11,851 nucleotides of DNA. Source: Holosporales bacterium. Lineage in GTDB: Bacteria > Pseudomonadota > Alphaproteobacteria > BNTO01. The stretch lies in assembly GCA_031257945.1 (NCBI GenBank), contig JAIRNU010000071.1:1-11851 (forward strand), read 5' to 3'. Below are positions 1-6,429 of this stretch, piece after piece (position 1 is the stretch's first letter; every line of letters begins with the position of its first letter). The notes under the pieces were generated by a model, which saw only the letters and a list, made by a program, of their open reading frames with translations, did no database searches and was not told the origin of the DNA. A program made the translations under genes and the position numbers.

Positions 1-117
1 TGGGCCTCCTGGTGTGAAAGTGCTGTGGACAGGGTGGATGAAACTGGAGGTACTTATGGAATACAAGGAGTTCCTCGCGTAGTTTTTTGCGGGGGAGGGG
101 AAACGGGTCAAGTGTAG
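1..117 (+). CDS. Possible 3' end of a gene cut by the window edge
   Basis: The frame starting at base 1 stays open for 38 codons and ends at TAG 115-117. It begins WASWC and ends with a stretch containing YGIQGVP and a glycine-rich tail. WASWC and YG.xGVP both occur in thioredoxin-like proteins of the TlpA/DsbE type, but there they lie several dozen residues apart and are followed by more chain than is present here. If this is such a gene, it is a deleted or decayed copy. It may equally be a chance open frame in non-coding DNA, since it merges into the repeat region without a clear boundary and no start is visible. The frame continues after the stop through repeat copy 1 to base 369 without another stop. 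Confidence 0.2.
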   Translation, partial: WASWCESAVDRVDETGGTYGIQGVPRVVFCGGGETGQV

Positions 118-276
118 CCCCAGGGGTGGGCGGGGGTTTGGGATGGCCCCCCATTTAAAGGATATCACAAAAAGGTTAAGGAATTGTTAATACTTTGCGA
201 ATACTTGAACCCCCAAGGAACCCAGGGGATACAGGTGCTGCTCGCTCAGAACCCCCAGAAATACAGGGCATACAGC
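117..276 (+). repeat. Direct repeat, copy 1
   Basis: This segment aligns without gaps, at a constant offset of 415 bases, to the second copy at 533-691. The best part is a perfect 37-bp match, 148-184 here against 563-599. The remainder is diverged but clearly related, from the G-rich left flank to the ATACAGG-containing right part. Many differences fall at second codon positions of the one long open frame shared by the two copies, so the similarity is not explained by protein selection. I infer a duplicated non-coding element. It contains one CtrA-like palindrome and runs into degenerate units of about 40 bp. Confidence 0.85.
176..190 (+). promoter_or_regulatory. CtrA-like site, TTAA-N7-TTAA, in repeat copy 1
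   Basis: TTAA (176-179), seven bases (GGAATTG), TTAA (187-190). The full CtrA site known from Caulobacter is TTAA-N7-TTAA, usually with C after the second half. Anaplasma and Ehrlichia encode CtrA with its kinase CckA. This copy lacks the trailing C. Binding is inferred only. Confidence 0.4.
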
Positions 277-345
277 CAGCGCCACATCAAACTCTTAGAA
301 AACTCAGGGATACAGGCGTCACCACATCAGAGTCACCCAGAAGCA
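216..345 (+). repeat. Degenerate tandem units of about 40 bp, left array
   Basis: Units beginning near 216, 257, 297 and perhaps 339 share a core like AGAAAyyCAGGGATACAGG, at spacings of 41, 40 and about 42 bases. The third unit (297-316) still has GGGATACAGG; the fourth keeps little beyond AGAA and TACA. The period is not a constant multiple of three, which argues against a coding repeat. Confidence 0.55.
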
Positions 346-446
346 CGCTACACATTTGTTTGGATTTAATTTCGTAACGCTTGCAATAAACCGTTACTGT
401 AGTAATACCATCCCAATACTAGGCCCCCAAATATTTATTTTCATTT

Positions 447-462
447 TTAATACATTCTTAAC
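447..462 (+). promoter_or_regulatory. CtrA-like site, full TTAA-N7-TTAAC match
   Basis: TTAA (447-450), TACATTC, TTAAC (458-462). This is an exact match to the full CtrA consensus including the trailing C. It lies between the two repeat copies and 15 bases upstream of a possible promoter at 478-505. A second half-site-like TTAACCC follows at 481-487. The match to the motif is seen; binding by CtrA is inferred. Confidence 0.5.
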
Positions 463-477
463 TGAAAATAGGTTGAC

Positions 478-505
478 TTGTTAACCCTTTTTGTGGCACT
501 ATAAG
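478..505 (+). promoter_or_regulatory. Possible promoter reading into repeat copy 2
   Basis: TATAAG at 500-505 makes a good -10 element. Upstream are two overlapping -35 candidates: TTGTTA at 478-483 with a 16-bp spacer, and the better hexamer TTGACT at 473-478 with a poor 21-bp spacer. Transcription would start near 512 and run through repeat copy 2. No credible coding start follows, so any product would be a non-coding or leader transcript. The CtrA-like site at 447-462 sits just upstream. Confidence 0.3.
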
Positions 506-532
506 AATATAGATCACGACAGCTATGGCCCG

Positions 533-691
533 GCCCCTGGGCGGGCGGGGGCTTGGGATGGTCCCCCATTTAAAGGATATCACAAAAAGGTTAAGGAATC
601 GTTAAGACTTTGCAAATACTTGACCCCCCTAGAAATCCAGGGGATACAGGCCCCGCCAGTTCAGTCTCCCCAGAAATCCAGGAGTACACTA
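533..691 (+). repeat. Direct repeat, copy 2
   Basis: Partner of the element at 117-276, with the same order of parts: a G-rich flank, a perfect 37-bp core (563-599), a CtrA-like palindrome, then ATACAGG units. A frame covering this copy (491-742) is open for 83 codons, but its only possible start, TTG at 491, lies inside the likely promoter at 478-505. Its substitutions relative to copy 1 change most of the differing amino acids. I read it as non-coding. Confidence 0.85.
591..605 (+). promoter_or_regulatory. CtrA-like site, TTAA-N7-TTAA, in repeat copy 2
   Basis: TTAA (591-594), GGAATCG, TTAA (602-605). It is the duplicated counterpart of 176-190. One spacer base has changed while both TTAA halves are kept, which is compatible with, but does not prove, selection on the halves. 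Confidence 0.4.
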
Positions 692-735
692 CAGCCCCTT
701 CAAAATCTCCAAGAATCTTGGTGGATACGCTACTA
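631..735 (+). repeat. Degenerate tandem units of about 40 bp, right array
   Basis: Units start near 631, 672 and 712 (spacing 41 and 40). The first two share AGAAATCCAGG; the third keeps AGAATCTTGGTGGATAC. They are the counterpart of the array at 216-345. A further scrap containing CACCCCCAGATAC lies at 1060-1072, upstream of ssb. Confidence 0.5.
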
Positions 736-742
736 TAGCTGA

Positions 743-1024
743 ATTTATTGACAGCCACACTGCTCTGACCGGTTTCGCCGCCTGGAATTCTTGGCGTTGA
801 ATAGTTACTTATTGATGGATTTTCAAGAAATTTAGCTATACTACTGTTACCACTACCAAAATCGCCAAAACACTAGAAACGCAGGAGGCCGCACCATCGC
901 TCCCAGCCAACCACCAGTAACACAGAGGGGTGGGTGGCGGGCGCTTCCAACTAGATGCAAGATTCCTACATGCTTGTTTCAAGTGCTTGTTCCTACCGAT
1001 GAATACCGCGCATTTCAAGGGATA
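743..1024. other. Gene-free stretch with nothing recognised
   Basis: About 280 bases with no supported gene on either strand, no tRNA-like cloverleaf and no strong hairpin. A 60-codon minus-strand frame (836-1018) ends in a valine-rich hydrophobic run, but it has no ribosome binding site and no recognisable domain. It may be decayed coding DNA. Confidence 0.4.
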
Positions 1025-1064
1025 GCTGGATGTGTAGGGTGCTGAGGCCTCGTATCCAGCACCC
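1025..1064 (+). promoter_or_regulatory. Mutually exclusive hairpins upstream of ssb
   Basis: Two perfect stems compete for the same 3' strand. GCTGGAT (1025-1031) can pair with ATCCAGC (1054-1060), or GGGTGCTG (1037-1044) can pair with CAGCACCC (1057-1064). A T-rich run follows at 1077-1096. If this DNA is transcribed toward ssb (start at 1139), it has the geometry of an attenuator. It could also be a terminator for transcription arriving from the left. No start site is clear enough to decide. Confidence 0.35.
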
Positions 1065-1138
1065 CCAGATACCGTATTTGCTTTTTTGCTTTTTTTGGTA
1101 TAGCGTGACTGTATGGTTTATTTGCGTGTGAATGGTCC

Positions 1139-1582
1139 ATGGCAGGGTCGATCAATAAGGTGATAGTCGTAGGTAATGTCGGGAAGGATCCTGAGATTCG
1201 TACGATACAGGATGGTAGCAAAATGGCCAGTTTTTCTATCGCGACAAGTGAGTTGCGTAAGGACAAGGTAACTGGGGAGCGCATAGAAAAAACTGAGTGG
1301 CACAGGATAGCTGTCTTTAACGATCATTTCGCGGATATTGTTGAAAGATTCGTAAAGAAGGGATCTAAATTGTATGTAGAAGGGCAGCTGCAGACACGAA
1401 AATGGACAGACGCTCAAGGAATTGAACGGTATACAACTGAAATAGTAGTGAGCAAATTTAAAGGAGAGGTCGCACTGCTTGATGCTCGGTCTTCAGTGTC
1501 TGATGAAATTCCCGTTGCTGCAGTTGTAACGCCAGCTCAAGCCGTAGAAGCACAGACGTATGACGATGATGTGCCTTTTTGA
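1139..1582 (+). CDS. ssb: Single-stranded DNA-binding protein SSB
   Basis: Binds and protects single-stranded DNA during replication, recombination and repair, and recruits partner proteins through its C-terminal tip. The 147-residue product opens with MAGSINKVIVVGNVGKDPEI, the standard start of bacterial SSBs. The OB-fold domain occupies about residues 1-105, with the conserved EKTEWHRIAVF strand and RKWTDAQGIERYTTEI. After a short linker it ends in DDDVPF, the acidic partner-binding tip. It is shorter than the roughly 178 residues of E. coli SSB, and the difference lies in the linker. The start is fixed by homology; no good Shine-Dalgarno sequence precedes it. It stands alone, 328 bp from the convergent gene at 1911, with a likely terminator at 1668-1691. 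The identification is secure. Confidence 0.97.
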   Translation: MAGSINKVIVVGNVGKDPEIRTIQDGSKMASFSIATSELRKDKVTGERIEKTEWHRIAVFNDHFADIVERFVKKGSKLYVEGQLQTRKWTDAQGIERYTTEIVVSKFKGEVALLDARSSVSDEIPVAAVVTPAQAVEAQTYDDDVPF

Positions 1583-1667
1583 GGTACAGACATATGGTTT
1601 CTTCGAAGTAGTAAAAGGGACGTTTCTTTAAGCTGTAATTCGCGGCCTGTTTTCCCACCATACAATA

Positions 1668-1691
1668 AAAGCCGCGTAGCGCTTTGTTTTT
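1668..1691 (+). terminator. Likely intrinsic terminator of ssb
   Basis: AAAG-c-CGC / GCG-CTTT forms a 7-bp stem with one bulged C and a GTA loop (1668-1685), followed by GTTTTT. It lies about 85 bases after the ssb stop, on the ssb strand. Confidence 0.55.
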
Positions 1692-1722
1692 AAAAAATAT
1701 GGGGGAGGGAAATTTCTCCCCC
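1691..1722 (-). terminator. Likely intrinsic terminator of the minus-strand gene at 1911
   Basis: GGGGGAG (1701-1707) pairs with CTCCCCC (1716-1722). On the minus strand the stem is followed by ATATTTTTT (1691-1699). The 3' end on the plus strand is a run of ten C (1718-1727), a likely site of slippage. The stop of the minus-strand gene lies about 190 bases upstream. Confidence 0.55.
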
Positions 1723-1843
1723 CCCCCGGTGTAAAAATTGAGGTATGGTGCGGGTTTCGTGGCGTGGTGGGAAACAGGCCGCGAATTGCAGATTACAGTT
1801 AAACGGTGTGTGCGCAATATTAGGTATTGACCACACGGTGATG

Positions 1844-1874
1844 AGGCGCCAAGTTCTACAAGTAATTGGCGCCT
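1844..1874. repeat. Perfect 9-bp inverted repeat with 13-base loop
   Basis: AGGCGCCAA (1844-1852) and TTGGCGCCT (1866-1874). It lies 37 bases beyond the stop of the minus-strand gene and has no T run on its 3' side on either strand. It could stabilise the 3' end of that mRNA or be an operator-like palindrome. Confidence 0.6.
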
Positions 1875-1910
1875 AAAAATTCAGAGGTCCATTGTGGAAA
1901 CAATACTAAC

Positions 1911-4900
1911 TTAAGCTAATTTTGGGATTCTCGCGGGGCGGTAGTAGTTCATCAAGAGGTAATATACTGCAGCAATAACAACAGTACTGCCCAATAGACC
2001 TGCAGTAACCCAGACCCTTCTCGGAATATTCCCCAGAAACGCAGGATCTGGTTCCCCATCTTCTGGATCGAGCACAGGGTCTGCTGGGACTGGATCGAGC
2101 ACAGCAGGCACTGCTGCTGGTCCTGGCTCAGGTGCGACTGGATCGGGCACAGGGTCAGGCACTACCGCTGGGCCTAGATTTGCTGGTACTCGTGCTGCCA
2201 GTTCCACAGGGGCCTCGGGCATTGGCATTGGCTGGCTTGCGCCTTGGTACACCCTCGCCAGTTCTTCCGCAAAAGTCTCCATGTTCAAAACTGGCGGTTG
2301 CCACGTAGAATCAGTAGCGGCGCCAGGAAAATATGTGCGCATAAACTCATCATATTCCGCTTGTTTTGCGGCTGCGCTTGCTTTCACCTTGTCAAAATCT
2401 GCACAAAGCCACGGGATCTCTTCACTTGCAACGAACGGTACGTCACACAACTGTCTGGCAACGTAGAGGTGTCTATTCCGCTCTTGTTCTTCCAGAGCAT
2501 CATCGCATCTACCATCTAAAATTCTGCGTGTATTTAACGCAAATTGACGTCGGCACTCATGCGCTAGCTTGATAACATTCTCACGCTGCATGTCGCAAAA
2601 CTGTTCTACTCGACTTTTGGCAGCAGCAAGTTGACTCTCCAATACTTCTCGCCTTTTCAGCAGTATTGCGCGGTACATTTTTACTCGTAAATCCACGTAC
2701 ACGTCGCTAATAAAGTAGTGAGATTCCACCGCCGCAATATCCGCAATGAATTTTACTTTTGCCGCTAGTACTGCGTTCGAAACTTTAGCATCTATCTCAT
2801 AAAATGGTGTTTCAGCGCTATAGTCTGTGTTTCCCGGCCACACTAATGCTTGCGCTATATCCATGTACGCCGCGCTTAGTCCATCGTATGCTGCTTTGCA
2901 GCGCCCTTTGTCAGAGCCCTCTATGCGATGTTCAAGCTCGTCCTTGATATCACTAACTTCTGCCAAGATGAACCATCGTAAGGCGTCACGGTCTCTTCGC
3001 CAAGATGCTACCTCCGCCATTTTCTCATTATCATTTGTTTTTTGTATTGCGGGCAGTCTTGCGGCCTCTGCTTCATGAGCCACTTTAACGAACGCCGGCA
3101 ATACGCTCACGCCAATAGGCAATTCGTCAGCATCATCAGGGAAGACTAGTGGCTCATCGTCTGGATGCGCGAGATCTAGTGTGGTGTCAAGAGATCGTAT
3201 ATAAGGGGCCAAATCTGCAAGGACTGGCAGCAGCTCCGCTCGGTTGCTCCACTCAATAAGTCGATTCAAGTCATGTAAAATATGTGCATGTACTGTATAA
3301 CCATCCCCCATTCTTGTAAGCAAAAGGGCTTTTTGGTGTGTCCGCGACAATTTACCGAAAAGGTCCTTTATTATTGGCCATGATGATGGAGTTGCTTCTA
3401 TGGTCGTAATAACACTGCCCATCGTTTTTCTTAGAAAACAGAAAAATCTACGCGGTGGAATTATAGAGATGAATTGCTCACGCATTTCTTGTCCTATAGC
3501 ACTGCAAAAAAGTGCCGAATGCAACGGGCAACGCCCAAATCCGCCTAAAGGACTAAGCAATAAATAATCTGCGGAAAAAACTGGATAAAAGCTGTCTGCT
3601 GCAGGATTCAACATGACCTCAGCTATCATCGACGCATTCTCTGCACAAACACGTTCCTCCGTCTTGTCAGTAGACAACTCCTTTGCACAAGCACGTTCCA
3701 ATGCCGTCTTGCCTGCAGCAACAGTACAAACAATTCTCCGCCAGTCTAGGCCATGCGTTTCAGCAAGTTCTTTGACGGCGTGAATCATGGGAAAATTATG
3801 AGAAGAAATGAAATGTGCTACACGTGCAGCAAAGGGCGCTGACATAAAGAGGCGGCGAAGAGTGTAATGATCAAGGGAGCGTAGGACTTCAATGAAAGCA
3901 GCTGTGTGGCGTATTCCGATACTGCCATCGTCACGAGGCTGCTCCTTTGTACAATGCGTAGCAAGAGAGCCGACTAAGAAATCTACTGGATCATCTGAAT
4001 ATGAACTAACGATTGCTTGTGTTTCTCTTGGATCTAAACAAAAATCTGCCAGCCAACCGCGGAATATAGTTGCAGCCGAAGATTGCCATGACTGTGCGCA
4101 ACAGTACCTAGGAAGTAGCGAGAAGAACGATTTCGATAACTCAAACTGGCTATCCCCGGCTACTTTCGCATTAGCAGCAATTGGCGATATTACTTCGCGC
4201 CTTTCTACAGCAGTACCTGATTGTGTGACGATTGTCATATTTGCTGCACAATTTTCAACGAGATACCTCATGGCACCGACCAGTCTACGAAATACTTGTT
4301 CATTTTCTGTAACTAATGCTGTCTGCTGCGCACCTGCGGCAAATCCTTGCATAGAACCTCCTGCAACAGCACCAGCTACAATACTTAAAAAAGTCGGAAG
4401 AAACGCACTACTATCGTATGCATTTACATCCCCATCCCAAATAAAATATCGCTTAATTAAGGCTCTTGTAAGCAAATCTATAAAAGCTTCAGAATTTTCC
4501 GTTGCGTCCCCACCCATTTGTAACCGCACGACACTACCAATTATACATGCCCAATATTTTAGTTTATCAGGATCATGCTCAAAAATGTCGCACAACTCAA
4601 AAATTCTGGTAATAAGCTTTTGGCCGTTTTCGTTAAGTTTGCAATACACATCGGGGGGAAGCTGCACCAAACTTTCGAAGGAAAGCTTGCGAATTAGGCA
4701 TATATAGCACCATATTAAAAAACATGCGGCCTCTGCGCCTTTTTGCGTGTAAGTAGTCTTTACATTTGCAACAGCCTTCTCCCCCATAATACCACCTGAG
4801 AGGATTTCCACTGAAAAGCTGAATTTGCGCCAATTGGCGTAAAAATCCCGTCTGTACAAAGACAATGTGTTAGTATCAGGGCGCTGCCACTTAAACATCG

Positions 4901-4985
4901 CATCAGAAACATCAACGCTAGCTATGTAGTACAAAACGCTACAGCTATTTAACGGGAAGAGGAATTTAAGATTTTTTAACCTCAT
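1911..4985 (-). CDS. Large tail-anchored protein of unknown function
   Basis: I do not recognise this 1024-residue protein. From ATG 4985, residues 425-433 (GKTALERAC) and 484-492 (GRCPLHSAL) resemble the opening helices of ankyrin repeats, but the units are degenerate. Residues about 675-850 are highly charged and probably helical. Residues about 919-981 form a proline-rich acidic stalk with repeated DPVPDP and VLDP units. Residues 991-1012 are a single hydrophobic helix, followed by a short basic tail. No signal peptide is seen, so this looks like a C-terminally anchored protein with a large soluble domain, or a secreted effector; neither is shown. Starts: TTG 4994 and ATG 4985 lack a good ribosome site; ATG 4787 follows AGGTGG at proper spacing and would remove 66 residues. 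iscS lies 144 bp upstream on the same strand. Confidence 0.85.
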   Translation of the reverse strand: MRLKNLKFLFPLNSCSVLYYIASVDVSDAMFKWQRPDTNTLSLYRRDFYANWRKFSFSVEILSGGIMGEKAVANVKTTYTQKGAEAACFLIWCYICLIRKLSFESLVQLPPDVYCKLNENGQKLITRIFELCDIFEHDPDKLKYWACIIGSVVRLQMGGDATENSEAFIDLLTRALIKRYFIWDGDVNAYDSSAFLPTFLSIVAGAVAGGSMQGFAAGAQQTALVTENEQVFRRLVGAMRYLVENCAANMTIVTQSGTAVERREVISPIAANAKVAGDSQFELSKSFFSLLPRYCCAQSWQSSAATIFRGWLADFCLDPRETQAIVSSYSDDPVDFLVGSLATHCTKEQPRDDGSIGIRHTAAFIEVLRSLDHYTLRRLFMSAPFAARVAHFISSHNFPMIHAVKELAETHGLDWRRIVCTVAAGKTALERACAKELSTDKTEERVCAENASMIAEVMLNPAADSFYPVFSADYLLLSPLGGFGRCPLHSALFCSAIGQEMREQFISIIPPRRFFCFLRKTMGSVITTIEATPSSWPIIKDLFGKLSRTHQKALLLTRMGDGYTVHAHILHDLNRLIEWSNRAELLPVLADLAPYIRSLDTTLDLAHPDDEPLVFPDDADELPIGVSVLPAFVKVAHEAEAARLPAIQKTNDNEKMAEVASWRRDRDALRWFILAEVSDIKDELEHRIEGSDKGRCKAAYDGLSAAYMDIAQALVWPGNTDYSAETPFYEIDAKVSNAVLAAKVKFIADIAAVESHYFISDVYVDLRVKMYRAILLKRREVLESQLAAAKSRVEQFCDMQRENVIKLAHECRRQFALNTRRILDGRCDDALEEQERNRHLYVARQLCDVPFVASEEIPWLCADFDKVKASAAAKQAEYDEFMRTYFPGAATDSTWQPPVLNMETFAEELARVYQGASQPMPMPEAPVELAARVPANLGPAVVPDPVPDPVAPEPGPAAVPAVLDPVPADPVLDPEDGEPDPAFLGNIPRRVWVTAGLLGSTVVIAAVYYLLMNYYRPARIPKLA
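2063..2154 (-). repeat. Short DNA repeats encoding the proline-rich stalk
   Basis: CTGGATCGRGCACAGSR-type units occur at 2063-2079, 2090-2106 and 2138-2154, inside the gene at 1911-4985. Read on the minus strand they encode variants of PVLDP or PVPDP. Near-identical DNA in a low-complexity protein region is prone to gain and loss of units, so stalk length may vary between strains. Confidence 0.7.
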
Positions 4986-5129
4986 GAGGGCCAATTGTAT
5001 GTACTATCCTTTGCTTTTTGTACTCGTTCCCGCCACAAAATGCAACAAAAAACACCCGTCGCGCAATTTTTTAGTGCTAATATTGCCGCTTAATTTATAG
5101 GGCGGTCGGTGAGGGCAGCAAACACGAGC

Positions 5130-6365
5130 CTACATCCATTTTACTTCGTTAAAATCAACACCCTCTTGATACATATCCCACAGCGGACTCATCCCTCTAA
5201 GCTTTTCGATAACTACAGGGAGTTTTTCCAAAACGATATCGATGTCCTCTGGAGTAGTAAAGCGGTGTATCCCAAAGCGTACAGACGATTGGATGGCGTA
5301 TTCGTCCACGGCCATAGCTTGAAGGACGTGAGATGGATTCAAGCTTGTAGATGAGCAAGCAGACCCAGTAGATAAACAAATATTCTCGAGCCCCATGATG
5401 ATGCTCTCTCCCTCTACATAAGGGAATGCAAAATTCGAGATATGCGGGACTTTGCTGATTTTCTCGCCATTAAGCTTCGCCAAAGGAATGTTTCCAAGGA
5501 TCCCCGCCGCAAGTCGCTCACTCAAGCTAGAAATCCGCTGAAATTCGTCGGGAAATTCTTGCGATGAGATACGGCAGGCCTCTCCGAACCCAACGCAAAG
5601 TGGGACCGGCAGCGTTCCGCCTCTTATTCCGCGCTCTTGCCCGCCACCAGGGAAAATTGAGCGAAGCCTGACTACTGGCCGCCTTTTTACAAATAGCGCG
5701 CCAATCCCCTTGGGGCCGTAGATTTTGTGCGACGATAGGCTGGCCAAACTAATATTGCTCCCATTAAAATCAATTTTCAGCTTACCAACTGCCTGCGTTA
5801 CATCAGAGTGGAACACGACGCCACTCTTTGCACAAATTTCCCCAATTCTTTGGAGCGGTTGTATCACGCCGATTTCATTATTAACCGCCATTATGGAAAC
5901 AAGCACAGTCTGGTTCGTAATTTCATTGGCCAGCTGATCTAGCGCAACAAGCCCATTCTTATCGACCGGAAGGTAGGTTACTCGAACTCCCTCCTCTTCA
6001 AGCTGCTCACAGCAGGCATGTATTGATTTGTGCTCTATACTCGATGTTATAACGTGAATCTGTGGTGTTTTTGCTTTATACCTATGGTAATCAACAATGC
6101 CACGGATAGCTATTATATTGGCCTCTGTCGCGCCGCTTGTAAAAATTATTTCGCGGTCGTCTACCCCTAAAAAATCCGCTATATGCATTCGTGCGATATC
6201 TACAGCTTCCTCTGCGGCCCACCCGTAAGCATGGTTCTTTGAGTGAGCATTCCCGTAGAGCTCCTGGAAAAACGGCACCATCTTCTCAGTAACCCTGGGG
6301 TCGCATTGGGTCGTCGCCGGAGAATCGAGATACACATACTTGCCTAAAGAATAATTATGACTCAT
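5130..6365 (-). CDS. iscS: Cysteine desulfurase IscS
   Basis: PLP enzyme that removes sulfur from cysteine as an enzyme-bound persulfide and passes it to the IscU scaffold for Fe-S cluster assembly and to tRNA thiolation. From ATG 6365 the 411-residue product shows YLDSPATT near the N-terminus, the active-site His in SIEHKS (about 112), the PLP lysine in SSHKIYGPKG (about 214) and the catalytic Cys loop STGSACSS (Cys about 337). The tail SPLWDMYQEGVDFNEVKWM corresponds to the IscU-contacting tail of E. coli IscS. Length is normal. GTG 6386 would add seven residues but sits at the expected transcription start, so ATG 6365 is preferred. No iscR, iscU, iscA, hscA or fdx is adjacent, so it stands apart from the usual isc operon order. 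Confidence 0.96.
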   Translation of the reverse strand: MSHNYSLGKYVYLDSPATTQCDPRVTEKMVPFFQELYGNAHSKNHAYGWAAEEAVDIARMHIADFLGVDDREIIFTSGATEANIIAIRGIVDYHRYKAKTPQIHVITSSIEHKSIHACCEQLEEEGVRVTYLPVDKNGLVALDQLANEITNQTVLVSIMAVNNEIGVIQPLQRIGEICAKSGVVFHSDVTQAVGKLKIDFNGSNISLASLSSHKIYGPKGIGALFVKRRPVVRLRSIFPGGGQERGIRGGTLPVPLCVGFGEACRISSQEFPDEFQRISSLSERLAAGILGNIPLAKLNGEKISKVPHISNFAFPYVEGESIIMGLENICLSTGSACSSTSLNPSHVLQAMAVDEYAIQSSVRFGIHRFTTPEDIDIVLEKLPVVIEKLRGMSPLWDMYQEGVDFNEVKWM

Positions 6366-6395
6366 GATATACAGTACACCACCCACGAATAGCGC

Positions 6396-6404
6396 ATTCT
6401 AACA
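6396..6404 (-). promoter_or_regulatory. Possible extended -10 promoter of iscS
   Basis: On the minus strand the sequence reads TGT-TAGAAT (TG at 6404-6403, hexamer 6401-6396), an extended -10 element, with no strong -35. The start would fall near 6389, giving a short leader containing GGGTGGTG before ATG 6365. Confidence 0.35.
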
Positions 6405-6429
6405 CAAAAGCTATTAAGCGAAAAATCAA

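Larger units (their letters stand above)
1633..1791. repeat. Inverted repeat, 27-bp arms, enclosing two terminators
   Basis: Arm 1633-1660 and arm 1765-1791 are reverse complements over 27 bases except for one mismatch and one extra T in a T run. The core is CGCGGCCTGTTT..CCCACCA. The enclosed 104 bases hold two smaller hairpins, each a likely terminator for one of the flanking convergent genes. A second, weaker pairing is possible between CACCATAC (1656-1663) and GTATGGTG (1743-1750). Read as RNA on either strand, this would be a long rod with branching hairpins. No T run follows the outer stem on either strand, so the outer stem is not itself a terminator. Confidence 0.8.

Noticed and set aside
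117..735. CRISPR array, considered because of evenly spaced units
   Set aside because: Units are degenerate, the conserved part is not a constant repeat, spacers are not unique inserts, and no cas genes are near.
491..742. 83-codon open frame over repeat copy 2, similar in translation to the frame 184-369
   Set aside because: The similarity follows from the DNA repeat. Many differing positions change the amino acid, the only start is a TTG inside the likely promoter, and there is no ribosome site.
836..1018. 60-codon minus-strand frame with a hydrophobic C-terminus
   Set aside because: No ribosome site, no recognisable domain, and it could be chance; possible decayed DNA only.
1633..1791. 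Insertion sequence or transposase remnant
   Set aside because: Inverted arms are present but no transposase coding and no target-site duplication is visible.
1458..1817. 119-codon minus-strand frame overlapping the end of ssb and the inverted repeat
   Set aside because: Antisense to the secure ssb gene and running through terminator hairpins and the C run; low-complexity product.
3892..4707. 271-codon plus-strand frame inside the large minus-strand gene
   Set aside because: It lies wholly antisense to a longer open frame with domain-like features; the product is serine-rich and without recognisable motifs, as expected of a shadow frame.
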